Positions 35,501 through 46,039 of a stretch of DNA of 64,000 nucleotides are shown here, piece by piece. A model generated the notes under the pieces. The model saw nothing but the letters and a program-made list of their open reading frames with translations. It did not search any database and had not been told where the DNA came from. This DNA is from Branchinecta lynchi (lineage: Eukaryota; Arthropoda; Branchiopoda; Anostraca; Branchinectidae). The stretch's first letter is position 1. Each line of letters begins with the position of its first letter. Where the stretch lies: positions 33,052,228-33,116,227 of the forward strand of contig JAKZAP010000003.1 of assembly GCA_023053575.1 (NCBI GenBank), given 5' to 3'. Made by a program: the position numbers and the translations under genes.

Positions 35501-38155
35501 CTACTTAAGAATCAAACAGACGAATAAGCCCATGAGAGGGCGACAGACGCGCGTACGCCGTTTCGGACAGTTTCTGTGGAGAACAGACAGTTTCTCCGTG
35601 ATATCCGGTAGCGAGTACTTACTAATAATTTTGGAATTTCTTTGCCAAGGAGGGAGAAAAAGAAGAAATTTACAAAAACGAAAATAACAGGATCGCATAG
35701 CTTTAATATCCTTTTTCTTTAAAACAGGATAGACACCAGATAAAAAAAGAATAGAATGGTCACAGAAGGAAGAGTATAGTTTGCCAAGAGCTTTCCGATT
35801 GTATTTCCCCCTGTTAGCAACAATTTTCGAATAACCCAGTTGAATTTTTAGTCTGCAATCGGAAACCGTCCGGGATCGGAAAGAACGAATATTTTTAGTA
35901 ATGGTAATACCCAACCACCGAATAGAATCAACACTTGGAATAGAAAACTTCAAGCAATTTAGAGACGCGGATGGCCCGGAGTTAAAAGACAGATATTCAC
36001 ATTTTTTTACGTTTAAAGAGAGTCCAATATTGGAGAATGAAGAGGAAACCTTCTGAACCAAACGCGACAACTCGCTCCTAGATCGGCTAATTAATAGAAG
36101 GTCATCTGCATAAGCAAGATATGAAACATTTGAAAAACCAAGGAGATAAGAAGAAGAAATATTTGTAAGCGTATCAGAAATACACATTTTGAATATACTA
36201 GGAGAAAGTACACCACCCTGTCTTACACCACAACGGACAGGAATCCTTGAAGCTGAAACAGAACCATTAGATTTTATTCGGAGGTAAGATTTACTATACC
36301 AATAACGAAGAAGAAATATAATGGAAAGGTTAATGCCGTTACTGAAAAGAGAGTAAAGAGCTTGAGAATGCAGAATACTGTCAAAAGCTTTAGAAAGATC
36401 TAGTGCACAAATGTGAAGACTATAACCCTTTTTAGATGAATCAATGAGAAGAGAAGAAAGTGCCCGATGCGCATGCTGACATCCGATACCAGGCTGAAAT
36501 CCGAATTGATTTTCCCCAAAGTTAACATTATCATTAAGAAAAGGAAGAAGCAGATATTCAAAAACTTTACTTAGATTGCAAGAAACAGTAATTGGCCTAT
36601 AAGAAGAACATTCAAACGGAGACTGACCACGTTTAAGGACTGAACTGACTGTACCACACAGAAAACTGTCCGGAACCAGCGAAGAACATAAGCACATTTG
36701 AAATAACAGTTGAAGATGGCACAGAAGTGGCGGGCAATCAATTTTCAGATGGTTTATACCAATACCATCAACATCCACTGACGAAGATTTTAGTTGATTT
36801 ATAGCTTTGGACACATTTCGAATAGCGATGGGGATAACATGACCCTGATGTAGCTTTGCCGGCATTACAGCATTAAGTAACTTACTGAAATATGCATGGA
36901 CAGAATAATTAACAACTGAAAAAATGGACGAGTAATGAGCTTCCCAAGAAGAAACAGGGACAACGCATTCATTGGATTGCATACTTCCAATTTTCTCTGA
37001 ATTCACAACTTTTCGCCACTCACTTTTATTAGTAGGAAAATTGGCACCTCTATAACGAATCGAACGAATCTGTTTTTTGTAAGTAGCTTTCGTTCGCTGT
37101 TTTAAATCAAAAACTTGACCGGATTTCGGTCTACCACACATTATCCACAGACGCAACCACCACTTTGCTTTGTTTTTAGCCAATTTTAAATCAGGATCCA
37201 TTGACCATTCAGGTTTTCTTGTTTTAACGCGTACATTTTCCTGCGGTACAGCGATATATTCAGATTGACGGAGACAATGAATAATCTGAGAATAATATGC
37301 ATTTAATTCAACATTACTGTTAGCGAAACGATTACGTAATTGAAGGAGGTGATATGGGACTCGTATTGAACTGAGTAGCGTAATAAGGGTAGAAATGTAC
37401 AGAGGCAGATTTGCACGTTTCCAATTGCTGCGAGTAAACCACTTTGACTGATTTCGGGGTTTTGGGGAACCAGGGCACATTTTTACTGATATACTAAAAG
37501 ACAGAGGAAGGTGATCAATATCCCGTACATCTTCATGGACGCAAATAACAGAGGGATTCAGATTTGGTGAACAAATAACATGATCGATGTTAGTAACACT
37601 ACCAGAATGATGCACATATGAATAATCCAGAGTCTTGTCAATAATTTTGTAATCAGGAAGAGAATCCAATAGAGTTTCACTACGGACAGATTTTGTGTAC
37701 ACATTCGTGTTAAGATCACCGGCCAAAATAAATTCATAACCACCGGCAATCGCATTGCTAAGAACAGACTTAAGGATATCACAAGATTTGGCAAATTTGT
37801 TAAGGGCGATCACAGATTTGTTATCACATGGGAGATACGCGTTAATGAGCAGCATTTTTCCGAGGCGTATAATTAGAAAATGATCATCCGAATGGTAACA
37901 AGACGGCGCAAGGAAATTTAGGCGGCGCTTGATTATGCAAGCTAGGCCTCCCGAGGGTCTACCGAACGTGGCTTTGGCATTTGTCACAAAAACAAGATGG
38001 TCAGCACTACGCCGAAGGAAATTAACACTTGTCGAAGTTAATAGATGCTCTTGCAGGCATACTACATCAAAATCACTAAGCAGTTCATCAAGTAACGAGT
38101 CCTTATCCTTAGTACCGTTTATATTAAAAGAAACTATCGAAAGTAGTTCACTCAT
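35501..38155 (-). CDS. LINE ORF2, endonuclease-reverse transcriptase
   Basis: 884 aa from ATG at 38155 (MSELLSIVSFNINGTK). A reading without a start codon extends 14 codons upstream. The AP-endonuclease domain (about 1-230) shows SFNING, CLQEH, INAYLP, LAGDLNTN and SVTNIDHVI, so the catalytic Asn, Glu, Asp-x-Asn and Asp-His are all present. The reverse transcriptase (about 440-720) shows FQPGIGCQHAHRAL, ALDLSKAFDSI, GVRQGGVLSPSIF and the catalytic YADDLLLI. No RNase H or C-terminal knuckle was seen. It makes the target-site nick and primes cDNA synthesis. No internal stop or frameshift is present. Confidence 0.95.
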   Translation of the reverse strand: MSELLSIVSFNINGTKDKDSLLDELLSDFDVVCLQEHLLTSTSVNFLRRSADHLVFVTNAKATFGRPSGGLACIIKRRLNFLAPSCYHSDDHFLIIRLGKMLLINAYLPCDNKSVIALNKFAKSCDILKSVLSNAIAGGYEFILAGDLNTNVYTKSVRSETLLDSLPDYKIIDKTLDYSYVHHSGSVTNIDHVICSPNLNPSVICVHEDVRDIDHLPLSFSISVKMCPGSPKPRNQSKWFTRSNWKRANLPLYISTLITLLSSIRVPYHLLQLRNRFANSNVELNAYYSQIIHCLRQSEYIAVPQENVRVKTRKPEWSMDPDLKLAKNKAKWWLRLWIMCGRPKSGQVFDLKQRTKATYKKQIRSIRYRGANFPTNKSEWRKVVNSEKIGSMQSNECVVPVSSWEAHYSSIFSVVNYSVHAYFSKLLNAVMPAKLHQGHVIPIAIRNVSKAINQLKSSSVDVDGIGINHLKIDCPPLLCHLQLLFQMCLCSSLVPDSFLCGTVSSVLKRGQSPFECSSYRPITVSCNLSKVFEYLLLPFLNDNVNFGENQFGFQPGIGCQHAHRALSSLLIDSSKKGYSLHICALDLSKAFDSILHSQALYSLFSNGINLSIIFLLRYWYSKSYLRIKSNGSVSASRIPVRCGVRQGGVLSPSIFKMCISDTLTNISSSYLLGFSNVSYLAYADDLLLISRSRSELSRLVQKVSSSFSNIGLSLNVKKCEYLSFNSGPSASLNCLKFSIPSVDSIRWLGITITKNIRSFRSRTVSDCRLKIQLGYSKIVANRGKYNRKALGKLYSSFCDHSILFLSGVYPVLKKKDIKAMRSCYFRFCKFLLFLPPWQRNSKIISKYSLPDITEKLSVLHRNCPKRRTRVCRPLMGLFVCLILK

Positions 38156-39255
38156 TTTGCTTTTTCGGTTGCCACAATAGCCTTGAGAATGGGACAAGTA
38201 AGACTAAAGGATACATGGGATCCGCCACAGTTGCAACATTTTGGGGTTTCGGTACATGGGTCGTCCCTAGAGGAAAGATGTGGACCAGCACATCTCGCGC
38301 ACTTTGGGTCAGGACTTGGGCAAGCTGATTGTAAATGGTTTGGCGATCGGCAGTTGAAGCAGCACCGAGGAATGTCTTTGAATTCAGTAACACGTACAAA
38401 CTCATAACCCAGCTTGATGCCATCTTTGATGTATCTTGCCTTAGAAGAAGAATCAGCAAATTCCACTTTGATCGAACTCGAACTACCAAGGCGCTTGGCA
38501 TCTGTAATGCCGGGGAACTGAGTGAAACTTGAAAGATCGTAGTCCACGGGCATACCTTTCAAGAGACCAAAAAACTTTTTGCTCAATACTCTAGCCGAGG
38601 AGCCGCTGACCAGACTTGCAACAGACGAGCAGAAATCGTTGGCAACTCCCTTTTCGATGTTAACAAACCACTTGTCGCGTACAGGACGAACAGAGGTCAC
38701 CGATTCATGTCCATCAATTTTGTCAATCAGCTCTTTCCGTTTGAGTGGATCAGAAAGAGAATCGGGAACTTTCGAGACGATGACAGTGGTATGGGTGTCG
38801 CACAGAGAAGTTTTTTCCAGCATTGGAAAATGAAAATCATAAGAATCGAGCTTACTTGAGACGACGTTCACTAACTGTTCAACTCGATTAATCTTCGTTG
38901 TAAGTTTGGAAAACACCATAGCAGGTATACAGGGAACTTCGGTGGGAGAACGGATTACGTACGTGGGTACGGAAATGTCAGAGTCATCACAGCGCTTCAT
39001 CAGGCCCAGAATATCTAGCAAATGACTTGACAGAGCCTTTACTCCGGAACGACGTGGATAGTTTTCCTGTGGGGCAACCTTCGCCCAAAACACTTTCTTC
39101 TCTTTGAGTGCTGATTCACAATCAAAGAAATCCAATCCGTAATTAACTATCACGTCATTCTCAACTCCTTCCTCTCGACTGACTTGCAAAAAGTTCAATA
39201 TTGGAGAATAGACAAGTTCATCAATAATCGTACTTCCACTGCTGCTGCTAGGCAT
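38152..39255 (-). CDS. LINE ORF1, zinc-knuckle nucleic-acid-binding protein
   Basis: 367 aa, starting MPSSSSGSTIIDEL. The N-terminal two thirds has no recognised motif. The C-terminus carries a cluster of three CCHC-type knuckles: CFNCRSPNHLQSAC, CARCAGPHLSSRDDPC and CCNCGGSHVSFSLTC. This is the usual arrangement of ORF1 (gag-like) proteins of APE-type LINEs, which coat the RNA. The stop TGA overlaps the ORF2 start ATG as ATGA at 38152-38155, which suggests translational coupling. Confidence 0.92.
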   Translation of the reverse strand: MPSSSSGSTIIDELVYSPILNFLQVSREEGVENDVIVNYGLDFFDCESALKEKKVFWAKVAPQENYPRRSGVKALSSHLLDILGLMKRCDDSDISVPTYVIRSPTEVPCIPAMVFSKLTTKINRVEQLVNVVSSKLDSYDFHFPMLEKTSLCDTHTTVIVSKVPDSLSDPLKRKELIDKIDGHESVTSVRPVRDKWFVNIEKGVANDFCSSVASLVSGSSARVLSKKFFGLLKGMPVDYDLSSFTQFPGITDAKRLGSSSSIKVEFADSSSKARYIKDGIKLGYEFVRVTEFKDIPRCCFNCRSPNHLQSACPSPDPKCARCAGPHLSSRDDPCTETPKCCNCGGSHVSFSLTCPILKAIVATEKAK

Positions 39256-40082
39256 TCTCGTAACGGATTAGCGCTCGTCACCCAAAACAGGTCTTATCAG
39301 TATGAATGACTGAACTGAACTGAATTAGGTTTTGTTTTCGCCGGATCCAGTGTTCACCGGACTTTTTAAATACCGTACTTTTACTTTTAAAATTTAGAAA
39401 CAGAGTAAGGCCAAATTACTGATCATCTAAGAAAACCAAGTTCAGATATGGATTCAGCATGGGTGTTTAAACAGACATGAAACATATAAACATACTCGTA
39501 TAAGCTGATCGAAACGATTCTGTCTTACTTCTGTGAATTTTCTGGCCGGATTCCGAGAGAAGTATTTGTTCGGGTACAAAATTTTTGTCGTTACGATCTT
39601 TGTGCCGACCGATTTTGTATAAAACTCAACTTCAGATATACCTCTATAAGCCATATCTATTTTGACGGTACTGGTCGAAACTTCCTGCTTTAATTCTGCC
39701 AAATTTCCGGTTTCGGCCGAATTCCGAACGAACTATCATACTCGTCAAAAAAAAAATCAGAAACGAATTCAGCATATCTCCTTATCCGTATAAAGAAAAT
39801 CTAATCAACTTCAAGTAAAACTTTAACTTTAAAACAAATTCGGTTTCAAACGGATTCCGAACGAACTATATCTCCCGGTAAAAAAAAAAAGATTGTCACA
39901 TAGCCTACAGGTTCAGCGTATCTTCTTACCCCTGAATCTGTCATCTAATCAACTTCAAATAAAAATTTTGCTTTTAACAAATTTTCCGGTTTTGTCCTGA
40001 TTCTGGGCGAACAAGTTGTCCAGGTAGAAAATACTTTTCACGCAAGTGTTCAGCATGTCTTCTTACCCCTAAATCGAACATT

Positions 40083-40478
40083 TAGGGGTCAGAAATACGC
40101 CATACTCTTCGAGGAGCTCTTTCGTTACGACATGTTGGCGTAGAAATATGGAACGTGTTGCCGTGCTGTGTAAAAGCAGTTTGGGCGCTTTCCAGAAAAA
40201 AGATGAAAAAGGATCTTCTTGATTCTTGAAAGTTAGTATTATTTATTTTGTTTTCTTGTTCTCTTTTTAATATGGATTTATAGTCGCGTCTGACGCAGAT
40301 AGGGTTGTCACAACTCGCAAGTGTTTTTCGTAAGAGATGAAATTTATCTTCCTTAGAGGTATTAATTCGTTTGAGTTCCTGAACAGGCCGTAGAGCCTTT
40401 GGCATGTTGGCAGTTCCGGGATTCGTCTGTTGATTTCTTTTCGTTTTTACAAATAAAGCAAAGCAAAGCAAAGCAAAC
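40083..40478 (+). mobile_element. Truncated LINE 3' end inside family A
   Basis: Plus-strand frame reads IRHTLRGALSLRHVGVEIWN then VLPCCVKAVW and KKMKKDLLDS stop, the usual C-terminal LINE block (RYVGPKIWNSLP type). It ends in an AAAGC pentanucleotide tail at 40455-40478. Imperfect copies of AACATYTA on both sides suggest an 8-bp duplication. It interrupts a family A monomer. Confidence 0.75.
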
Positions 40479-41880
40479 ATCTAATCAACTTCAAATAAAC
40501 ATTTTACTTTTAATAATCTTTCCGGTTTTGGCAGAATTCCGGGCGAACTACTTACCCGGCGAGAAAATGGTTTTCACCATCGTGTTCAGCATGTCTTCCT
40601 AACCCTAAGTCGAACATCTAATCAACTTCAAATAAAACCTTTACTTTTAACAGACTTTCCGGTTTTGGCAGAATTCCGGGCGAACTACTTACCCGGCGAG
40701 AAAATGGTTTTCACCATCGTGTTCAGCATGTCTTCCTAACCCTAAGTCGAACATCTAATCAACTTCAAATAAAACCTTTACTTTTAACAGACTTTCCGGT
40801 TTTGGCAGAATTCCGGGCGAACTACTTACCCGGCAAAAAAAAATGGTTTTAACGATCGTGTTCAGCGTTTCTTCTTACCCCTAAACCAAACATCTAATCA
40901 ACTTCAAATAAAACATTTAGCCTACTTTTAACAAACTTTCCGGTTTTGGCCGGATTCCGGGCGAACTACTTCTCCGATGACAAAATGGTTCTCATCATCG
41001 TGTCCAGCATGTCTTCTTACCCCATATTCGACTCTAACATTATCTGTTTAAAAATATTTTATTCGTACCTTAATTTAAGCCCCTCCCCCACCCCTAAATG
41101 TAGGGCTAGAGAGCCCATCTACGAACTCGACCTTACTCTTGACCCAAAGAACCCTCACAAGAAATTTCATCGAAATATCTCATTCCCTTCAAGAGTTATA
41201 GTACGCACAGACGGACAGACAAACAGACGGACAGACGGACAGACGGACAACTTTTGCGATGTCATAGGTATCCCGCCCCTTATGTTTTGGGATCCCAAAA
41301 AGGAAAATAACGACTACAAAAGCAAACCAATATTAACCTAGATACAAAATCAAACAAATCTTATTAGAAAAGAATACCCATCCAGAGGTGTGCAACATCC
41401 TTATTATTAAGCTTTGTGACCAGATTATCAACACTTAGTATGGGGTCTGCAACATAATACTTCCGAAGTTCTGAATAAGGTACCGCCTGCACGACCAACT
41501 GGGAGGCTGAAGAAGAAATTTAGCAAGTATGCAAAGTTAAGATCAGCTTTCTTAACTCTTTCTTATCCGTGGCATTTAGAAGATCCTCAAATGGAGCCAC
41601 AAACAGTAAATGAAGCAAAGCAATAGCACTGTAGAGCTTTGAAGGAATTTTTTTGACATATTCACTTGCAAAGGAACAAGTCATGCATAGGCTCCACAGA
41701 GTTTCTTCTCAGCGTGAGCAATAATCAGCTTGCAAGTTGCAGCTAAAGATGGGCCAATTGGTAGGCCCAGGTATATCAATTCATTCGGAGGTCTTACATC
41801 AATCCCGCCAAGATTCACAAACTCGGGAGAGAACTCGGGCGGACAATTGAAAAGTATGATTTCACTGCATTCAACCACAA

Positions 41881-43842
41881 GGTACTGTCTACGGAACCGG
41901 GAGCCGTACTTTATGTCCTACGGGCTGCGGAACCGGTAGTTCTCACGGAAACTAAACCAAATGAGCTGCGATTCCGGTATCTGACGTCATTGACTAACGG
42001 AAACTTGTCTGTGCTGGCTCCCTTTCCGGTAGTAAGTGGAAATAGATCACGGAAACTTCATCCCACTAGCTTCCCGTCCGGTAGTCTCGCGGAATTGTGT
42101 ACTCAGAAGATAGGGAGCCGGTAGTTGATACCAGAAACTATATAATTGAAGCTTGTGTTCCGGTAGTGTCTACGTGGAATATAGAACTCACGGAATAGTT
42201 CGGATGGGAGCTAGGATGACGGGATTTTCACTGACTTAGAGAAAATAACATGGGAAAAAATCCACTACGGAAACCCATACATTGAGAGCTAAGGTACCGG
42301 TAGCAACAACTATTTGATTGAAAATAACCGGCTCACGCTAGGGTTCCGGTAGTGCCAAAAAATGAAAAAAATTTAAACTCACAGACCCATGTCAGTGCAG
42401 ACCAGGAAACCGGAAGTGAATATTTTTAACTCACGGAACCCAACTCCTGAGGGCTAGGGTTCCAGTAGTGCCAAAAATTAAAATTACAAGCTCACAGACA
42501 CCTGTTAATATGGACTTTGATTCCGATACAGCTCACGGAATCCAACTTTCCTGGGCTAGGGTTCCAGTAATGCGTGATTATTTATTTATTTTTATTTATT
42601 CTGTGGGGTAGGCTAGACACTCCAGCCGAAACTCAGGCCACAAATGGCCCATTGTCTCAATCCCCCAATTCACAATTGATTGCGATACATCACTCTATAA
42701 TACAATTGATGAAAACATCACTCTACCGAAACAATTGATAAAAAACTTCACTCATTCTACCGCTTTTTCTCGCGTACTTACCTTAAAACCTGTCTAGCCT
42801 CCCTGCAACTGAAGGTACCTGGACAGTTCCTGTAATCTGGCTTTCCTCACTACCTCGTGGAAATCAACATTCGGAGAGTGGAAAGCTTCCAGACGTTGCC
42901 TTGTCCATGCTGGGCACTCTTGAACAAAGTGGATATTTGTCTCTTCATCTACTCCGCATTTGGTACATACTGGAGACTCAATTTTTCCTGTATTAAATTA
43001 TGTTTTCCAAGGTTTCCAATTCCAGTAACAACCTGGATGATTCCCCAATTTCATCTTTAGTAATACCTGATATTTATTAACATTTCTTACCCCATGAGTT
43101 GATAATATTTGCTTTTTTAATACCATATTGACATGCGCAGTAAGTTCGTTTTTTTTTCGGACTACGGGAATCCTAGCCCATTGGAGTTGGGTTCCATGAG
43201 TTGAAAATACTCACTCCCGGACTCCTAGTCTGCACTAACATGGGTCCATGAGTTCAAAAATGTACATTTTTTGGCACTACCGGAACCCTAGTCCATTGGA
43301 GATGGGTTCCATGAGTTGATAATATTTGCTACAGATTTGCTACCCGAATCCAAGTTCATATAGCTGAAGTGTCTGCGAGTTAGTAACTTTCAGTTTTGGC
43401 ACTACCGGAACTCTAGCCAATAGCCATCTGTGTCCGTGAGCTGTTCATTTTCAATCAAATCATTCTCACTACCGGTACCTTAGCTCTCAATGTATGGGTT
43501 CCAGTAGTGGATTCTTTCCCATGTTATTTTCTCTAAGTCAGAGAAAATACCAGCATCCTAGCTCTCATCCCCAACTAATCTGTGAGGTCTATATCCCATG
43601 TAGACACTACCAGAACACAAGCTCCAGTTATACAGTTTCCGGTATCAACTACCAGCTCCCTAGCTTCTGAGTACACACTATTTTCCCTTACTACCGAAAC
43701 GGGAGCCATCATGTACGGGTTTCCGTTAGTTAATGACGTCAGATCCCGGAATCACAGCTCATACGGTTTGCTTTCCGTGAGAACAACCAGTTCCATAGCA
43801 CGTAGGACATGAATTACGGCTCCTTGTTCCCTAGACAGTGCC
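41881..43842. mobile_element. Foldback (long inverted repeat) element with 9-bp target-site duplication
   Basis: A 1962-bp element whose two arms of about 700 bp (41881-42573 and 43141-43842) are inverted copies of each other. Ends are GGTACTGTCTAC on the left and, reverse-complemented, GGCACTGTCTAG on the right. CAACCACAA flanks it on both sides (41872-41880 and 43843-43851). The arms contain repeated units with GGCTAGGGTTCCGGTAGT and CTCACGGAA. It interrupts a LINE reverse transcriptase fragment whose coding homology resumes on the far side. 9-bp duplications with long inverted repeats are known from Mutator-like and Drosophila FB-type elements. No transposase is present. Confidence 0.88.
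42575..43140 (-). mobile_element. LINE 3' end nested in the foldback element
   Basis: Minus-strand reading of 42797-42980 gives TKCGVDEETNIHFVQECPAW followed by RQRLEAFHSPNVDFHEVV and a stop. This Cys/His knuckle with trailing helix is typical of the C-terminus of some LINE ORF2 proteins. A TTTAT-rich tail at 42580-42602 marks the 3' end. It occupies the loop between the foldback arms, so it inserted after the foldback element did, or near its centre. It is truncated at the 5' end. Confidence 0.75.
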
Positions 43843-44230
43843 CAACCACAAGTCTACAGATTTATAATTTTTTTCAATTGTTGGATAATTGGATTCAAGC
43901 CTCAAAGTCTATTGACTTAAGTTCAATACGTCATCAGCATAAAATATAACAGAAACATCAACTCCCTTCATAATACACAAAGAAGAAATTTCATTTTCCG
44001 CACTTAGAGCACCATTATTATAAATATTTGGTGACATAATTGACCCCTGTTTAATTTCAAGACAAACTTCAATAGCCTATCTTCCTCAACCAATGCCTTT
44101 CCAATCTTGAAACGGACCTTCAGATGTTGATAAATATAATAAAGTGGCACAATAATATCGGATATACCCCCCCCCCCCATTACAATTGTACAATCTAACT
44201 TAGCAATTCTTGTATCATTTTCTTTTCATA

Positions 44231-44474
44231 TTTGACAGTGCGGAATTGATATATCAGCTGAATTTTATTAGAGTTAGGCTATATTTCAGCCATGACAAGG
44301 GTCTTCTTCACTTCAGGCTCAAGCTGGCTCAAGCCGCTTAAACCTGAAAATGAACTTGTATTTACTTTGCAGTCTGAGATTGGTCTGAGAAGCTTGAGCC
44401 TGAAGAGGAGCCTTGCCAAGAAGGGCCAAAATCTAGCTCTAATAGAATTCAGCATCTGTTTTACACTGTCAAAA
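44231..44474. mobile_element. CAGCTGAATTTTATT palindromic MITE, second copy
   Basis: The TTTGACAGTGCGGAATTGA left arm and TTTACACTGTCAAA right arm enclose GACAAGGGTCTTCTTC and its inverse GAAGAGGAGCCTTGCC. Same family as 62.14 kb. Confidence 0.72.
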
Positions 44475-44783
44475 ATGATTCACAGTCCAGTCACAGGCAG
44501 CTTGAGCTGATTGAATAATTTTTTTTCATGATAGTCTTAAATCTCTTTGAAAAAAAGAAATGTGATACCTTCGATTCAACAGATCGTCGCAGTAAGATTT
44601 ATTGTTTTCTGCAAGTACAGGCATCTTAAATATACTTCAATCCGCCAGAACAGCGTTTTTCAGCTTTTGAATTCTTGCCCGAAACTGAAACTAGCACAGA
44701 GCTGAAGCGTGCTCCACCCCTACTTACCACAGTTACTACGCAACGCAAGACGTCACGAAGGAGGACACGCGGAATACTCTATA

Positions 44784-45197
44784 GGCGTATTCTCGCCGTT
44801 TCCCGAGGACTCCTCGGGGAATCAAAGGGAACGGCGAGAATAGAGGGAGTCACTCCACGCGGACTCCGCGGACAGAAACAGCGAGAACACTGGGAATGCT
44901 TCCAGCATAGATTTTGTTTGAAAAATAGATATGCAGTTGTCGAAATTAGTCTGGTTCCACTTTATTTTTTGGTTTTGTTTATTCTGATTATTTTTAATTA
45001 ATTTTACATCGCACCAACACCAGCAAAAACTGATTCCCCTTCGAATCTGAAAGAGAGTCCTTTTTGATGATGGTGATGATAATCAGAGCATTCCCCGTCC
45101 GTGGGGACTCGCGAGAATATGGGGAGTGACTCCCAGGGACAAACAAAAACGCGGGGACTCCTCAAGTGGAGTCCGCGGGGAACAACGAGAGTACGCC
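44784..45197. mobile_element. GGCGTATTCTCGCC MITE, copy 2 (left half of composite)
   Basis: Same orientation as copy 1. TATA lies immediately to its left (44780-44783), but no TATA lies at its right end. The right end is slightly diverged (GAACAACGAGAGTACGCC). Confidence 0.85.
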
Positions 45198-45397
45198 TTG
45201 GCCTTATATGACTTCAAAAACACGCCAATGATCCTCAGGAAGAAGGATTAAGCGTCTCCGTAACAATTCAAACTCAAAGACTCAAATCCTGTGTCAAGCA
45301 ATCGCGGCGATTTTGGGAGCAGCTGTGACACCACTTCTGCCTTTCTTCCGCTAGGTACCCGGAGAGGTCGGAGATTTTGCATCGGCAAGGAGAGATA

Positions 45398-45807
45398 AGC
45401 GTATTCTTGCCGTTCTCCGAGTACTCCATTTGAGGAGTCCCCGCGTTTTTTTTTTGTCCAGGGGACTCACCCCATATTCTTGCGAGTCCCCACGGACAGG
45501 GAATACTCCGATTATCATCACCATCATCAAAAAGGACTCCTTTCAGATTCAGAGGGGAATCAATTTTTGCTTGTGTTGGTGCAATTTAAAAATAATTGAA
45601 AACAATCAGAATAAACAAAATAAAAAATAAAGGGGATCCAGACTAAATTCGTCAATTGTATATTTTTTTCTCGAACAAAATCCATTTTGGAAGCATTCCC
45701 CATGTTCTCGCTGTTTTGCACGCAGAGTCCGCATGTAGTGGCTCCCCCTAATCTCGCCTTTCCCTTCGATTCCCCGAGGAGTCCTCGGGGAATGGCGAGA
45801 ATACGCC
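45398..45807. mobile_element. GGCGTATTCTCGCC MITE, copy 3 (right half of composite)
   Basis: Inverted relative to copy 2. Left end AGCGTATTCTTGCCG, right end GGCGAGAATACGCC followed by TATA (45808-45811). Together with copy 2 it brackets 200 bases of unrelated sequence. Confidence 0.85.
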
Positions 45808-46039
45808 TATAGTCATCAAGAGTATTCTGGCTTTTTGCCGTCAAGTTGGAACGATTTTTCTATTTTCCAGCAGAGTATCATGCCACGGGCGAATCCGACC
45901 TATCGCGTTACAGAGATGCGTAGTTACCACGCTTACGACGCAACCTAGCATGGTGAGCAAATAGTTACTGTCTCGAGAAGGTTGGAGCGGTCAGCGCAGT
46001 AAATTTTCACGAGGTTGGAACGAAGGTAGCGTTTCAGCG

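Larger units (their letters stand above)
35380..39327 (-). mobile_element. Full-length, two-ORF non-LTR retrotransposon with intact ORFs
   Basis: An element of about 3.9 kb with two long overlapping ORFs, a 5' UTR of about 70 bases and a 3' end of TTA trinucleotide repeats (35385-35404). AATTA flanks both ends (35380-35384 and 39323-39327) as a probable target-site duplication. Outside these, the family A repeat continues from CAGACAATT on the left to a TTTTGTTTTCGCCGGATCC segment on the right, so the LINE sits inside an older family A copy. With no frameshift or stop in either ORF it is the youngest and most plausibly active element here. The clade is unresolved: an APE-type endonuclease and YADD RT place it in the Jockey/CR1/I-like assemblage. 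Confidence 0.93.
35329..41301 (+). repeat. Family A element, copy 5, split by two LINE insertions
   Basis: Head at 35329-35384, resumed at 39323 after the intact LINE, interrupted again at 40083-40478 by a LINE 3' end. It then carries monomers with AACT landmarks at 40487, 40624 and 40761 (137-bp steps). GACGG/GACAG array at 41208-41249, terminal palindrome at 41284-41301. Confidence 0.85.
41345..44120 (-). pseudogene. Degenerate LINE reverse transcriptase split by the foldback element
   Basis: Upstream part (about 43861-44120): IKQGSIMSP and the catalytic VIFYADDVLNLSQ, followed by a stop. Downstream part (41345-41871): VECSEIILFN, LIYLGLPIG and FEDLLNATDKKELRKL, then further stops. The two parts are consecutive pieces of one RT gene with frame changes, separated by the 1962-bp foldback insertion. 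A dead copy with no intact ORF. Confidence 0.8.
44704..46028. mobile_element. GAGCGTGTTCCA-type MITE interrupted by the composite
   Basis: Left part 44704-44779 (AGCGTGCTCCACC, CAGTTACTACGCA, GACGTCAC) and right part 45812-46028 (TTCTGGCTTTTTGCCGTCAA, GGTTGGAGCGGTCAGCG). Both match the 21.2-kb copy in order once the GGCGTATT pair is removed. The right end is truncated against family A copy 6. Confidence 0.7.

Noticed and set aside
40082..40480. 132-aa minus-strand ORF
   Set aside because: It is the antisense of a plus-strand LINE C-terminus with recognisable protein blocks and an AAAGC tail.
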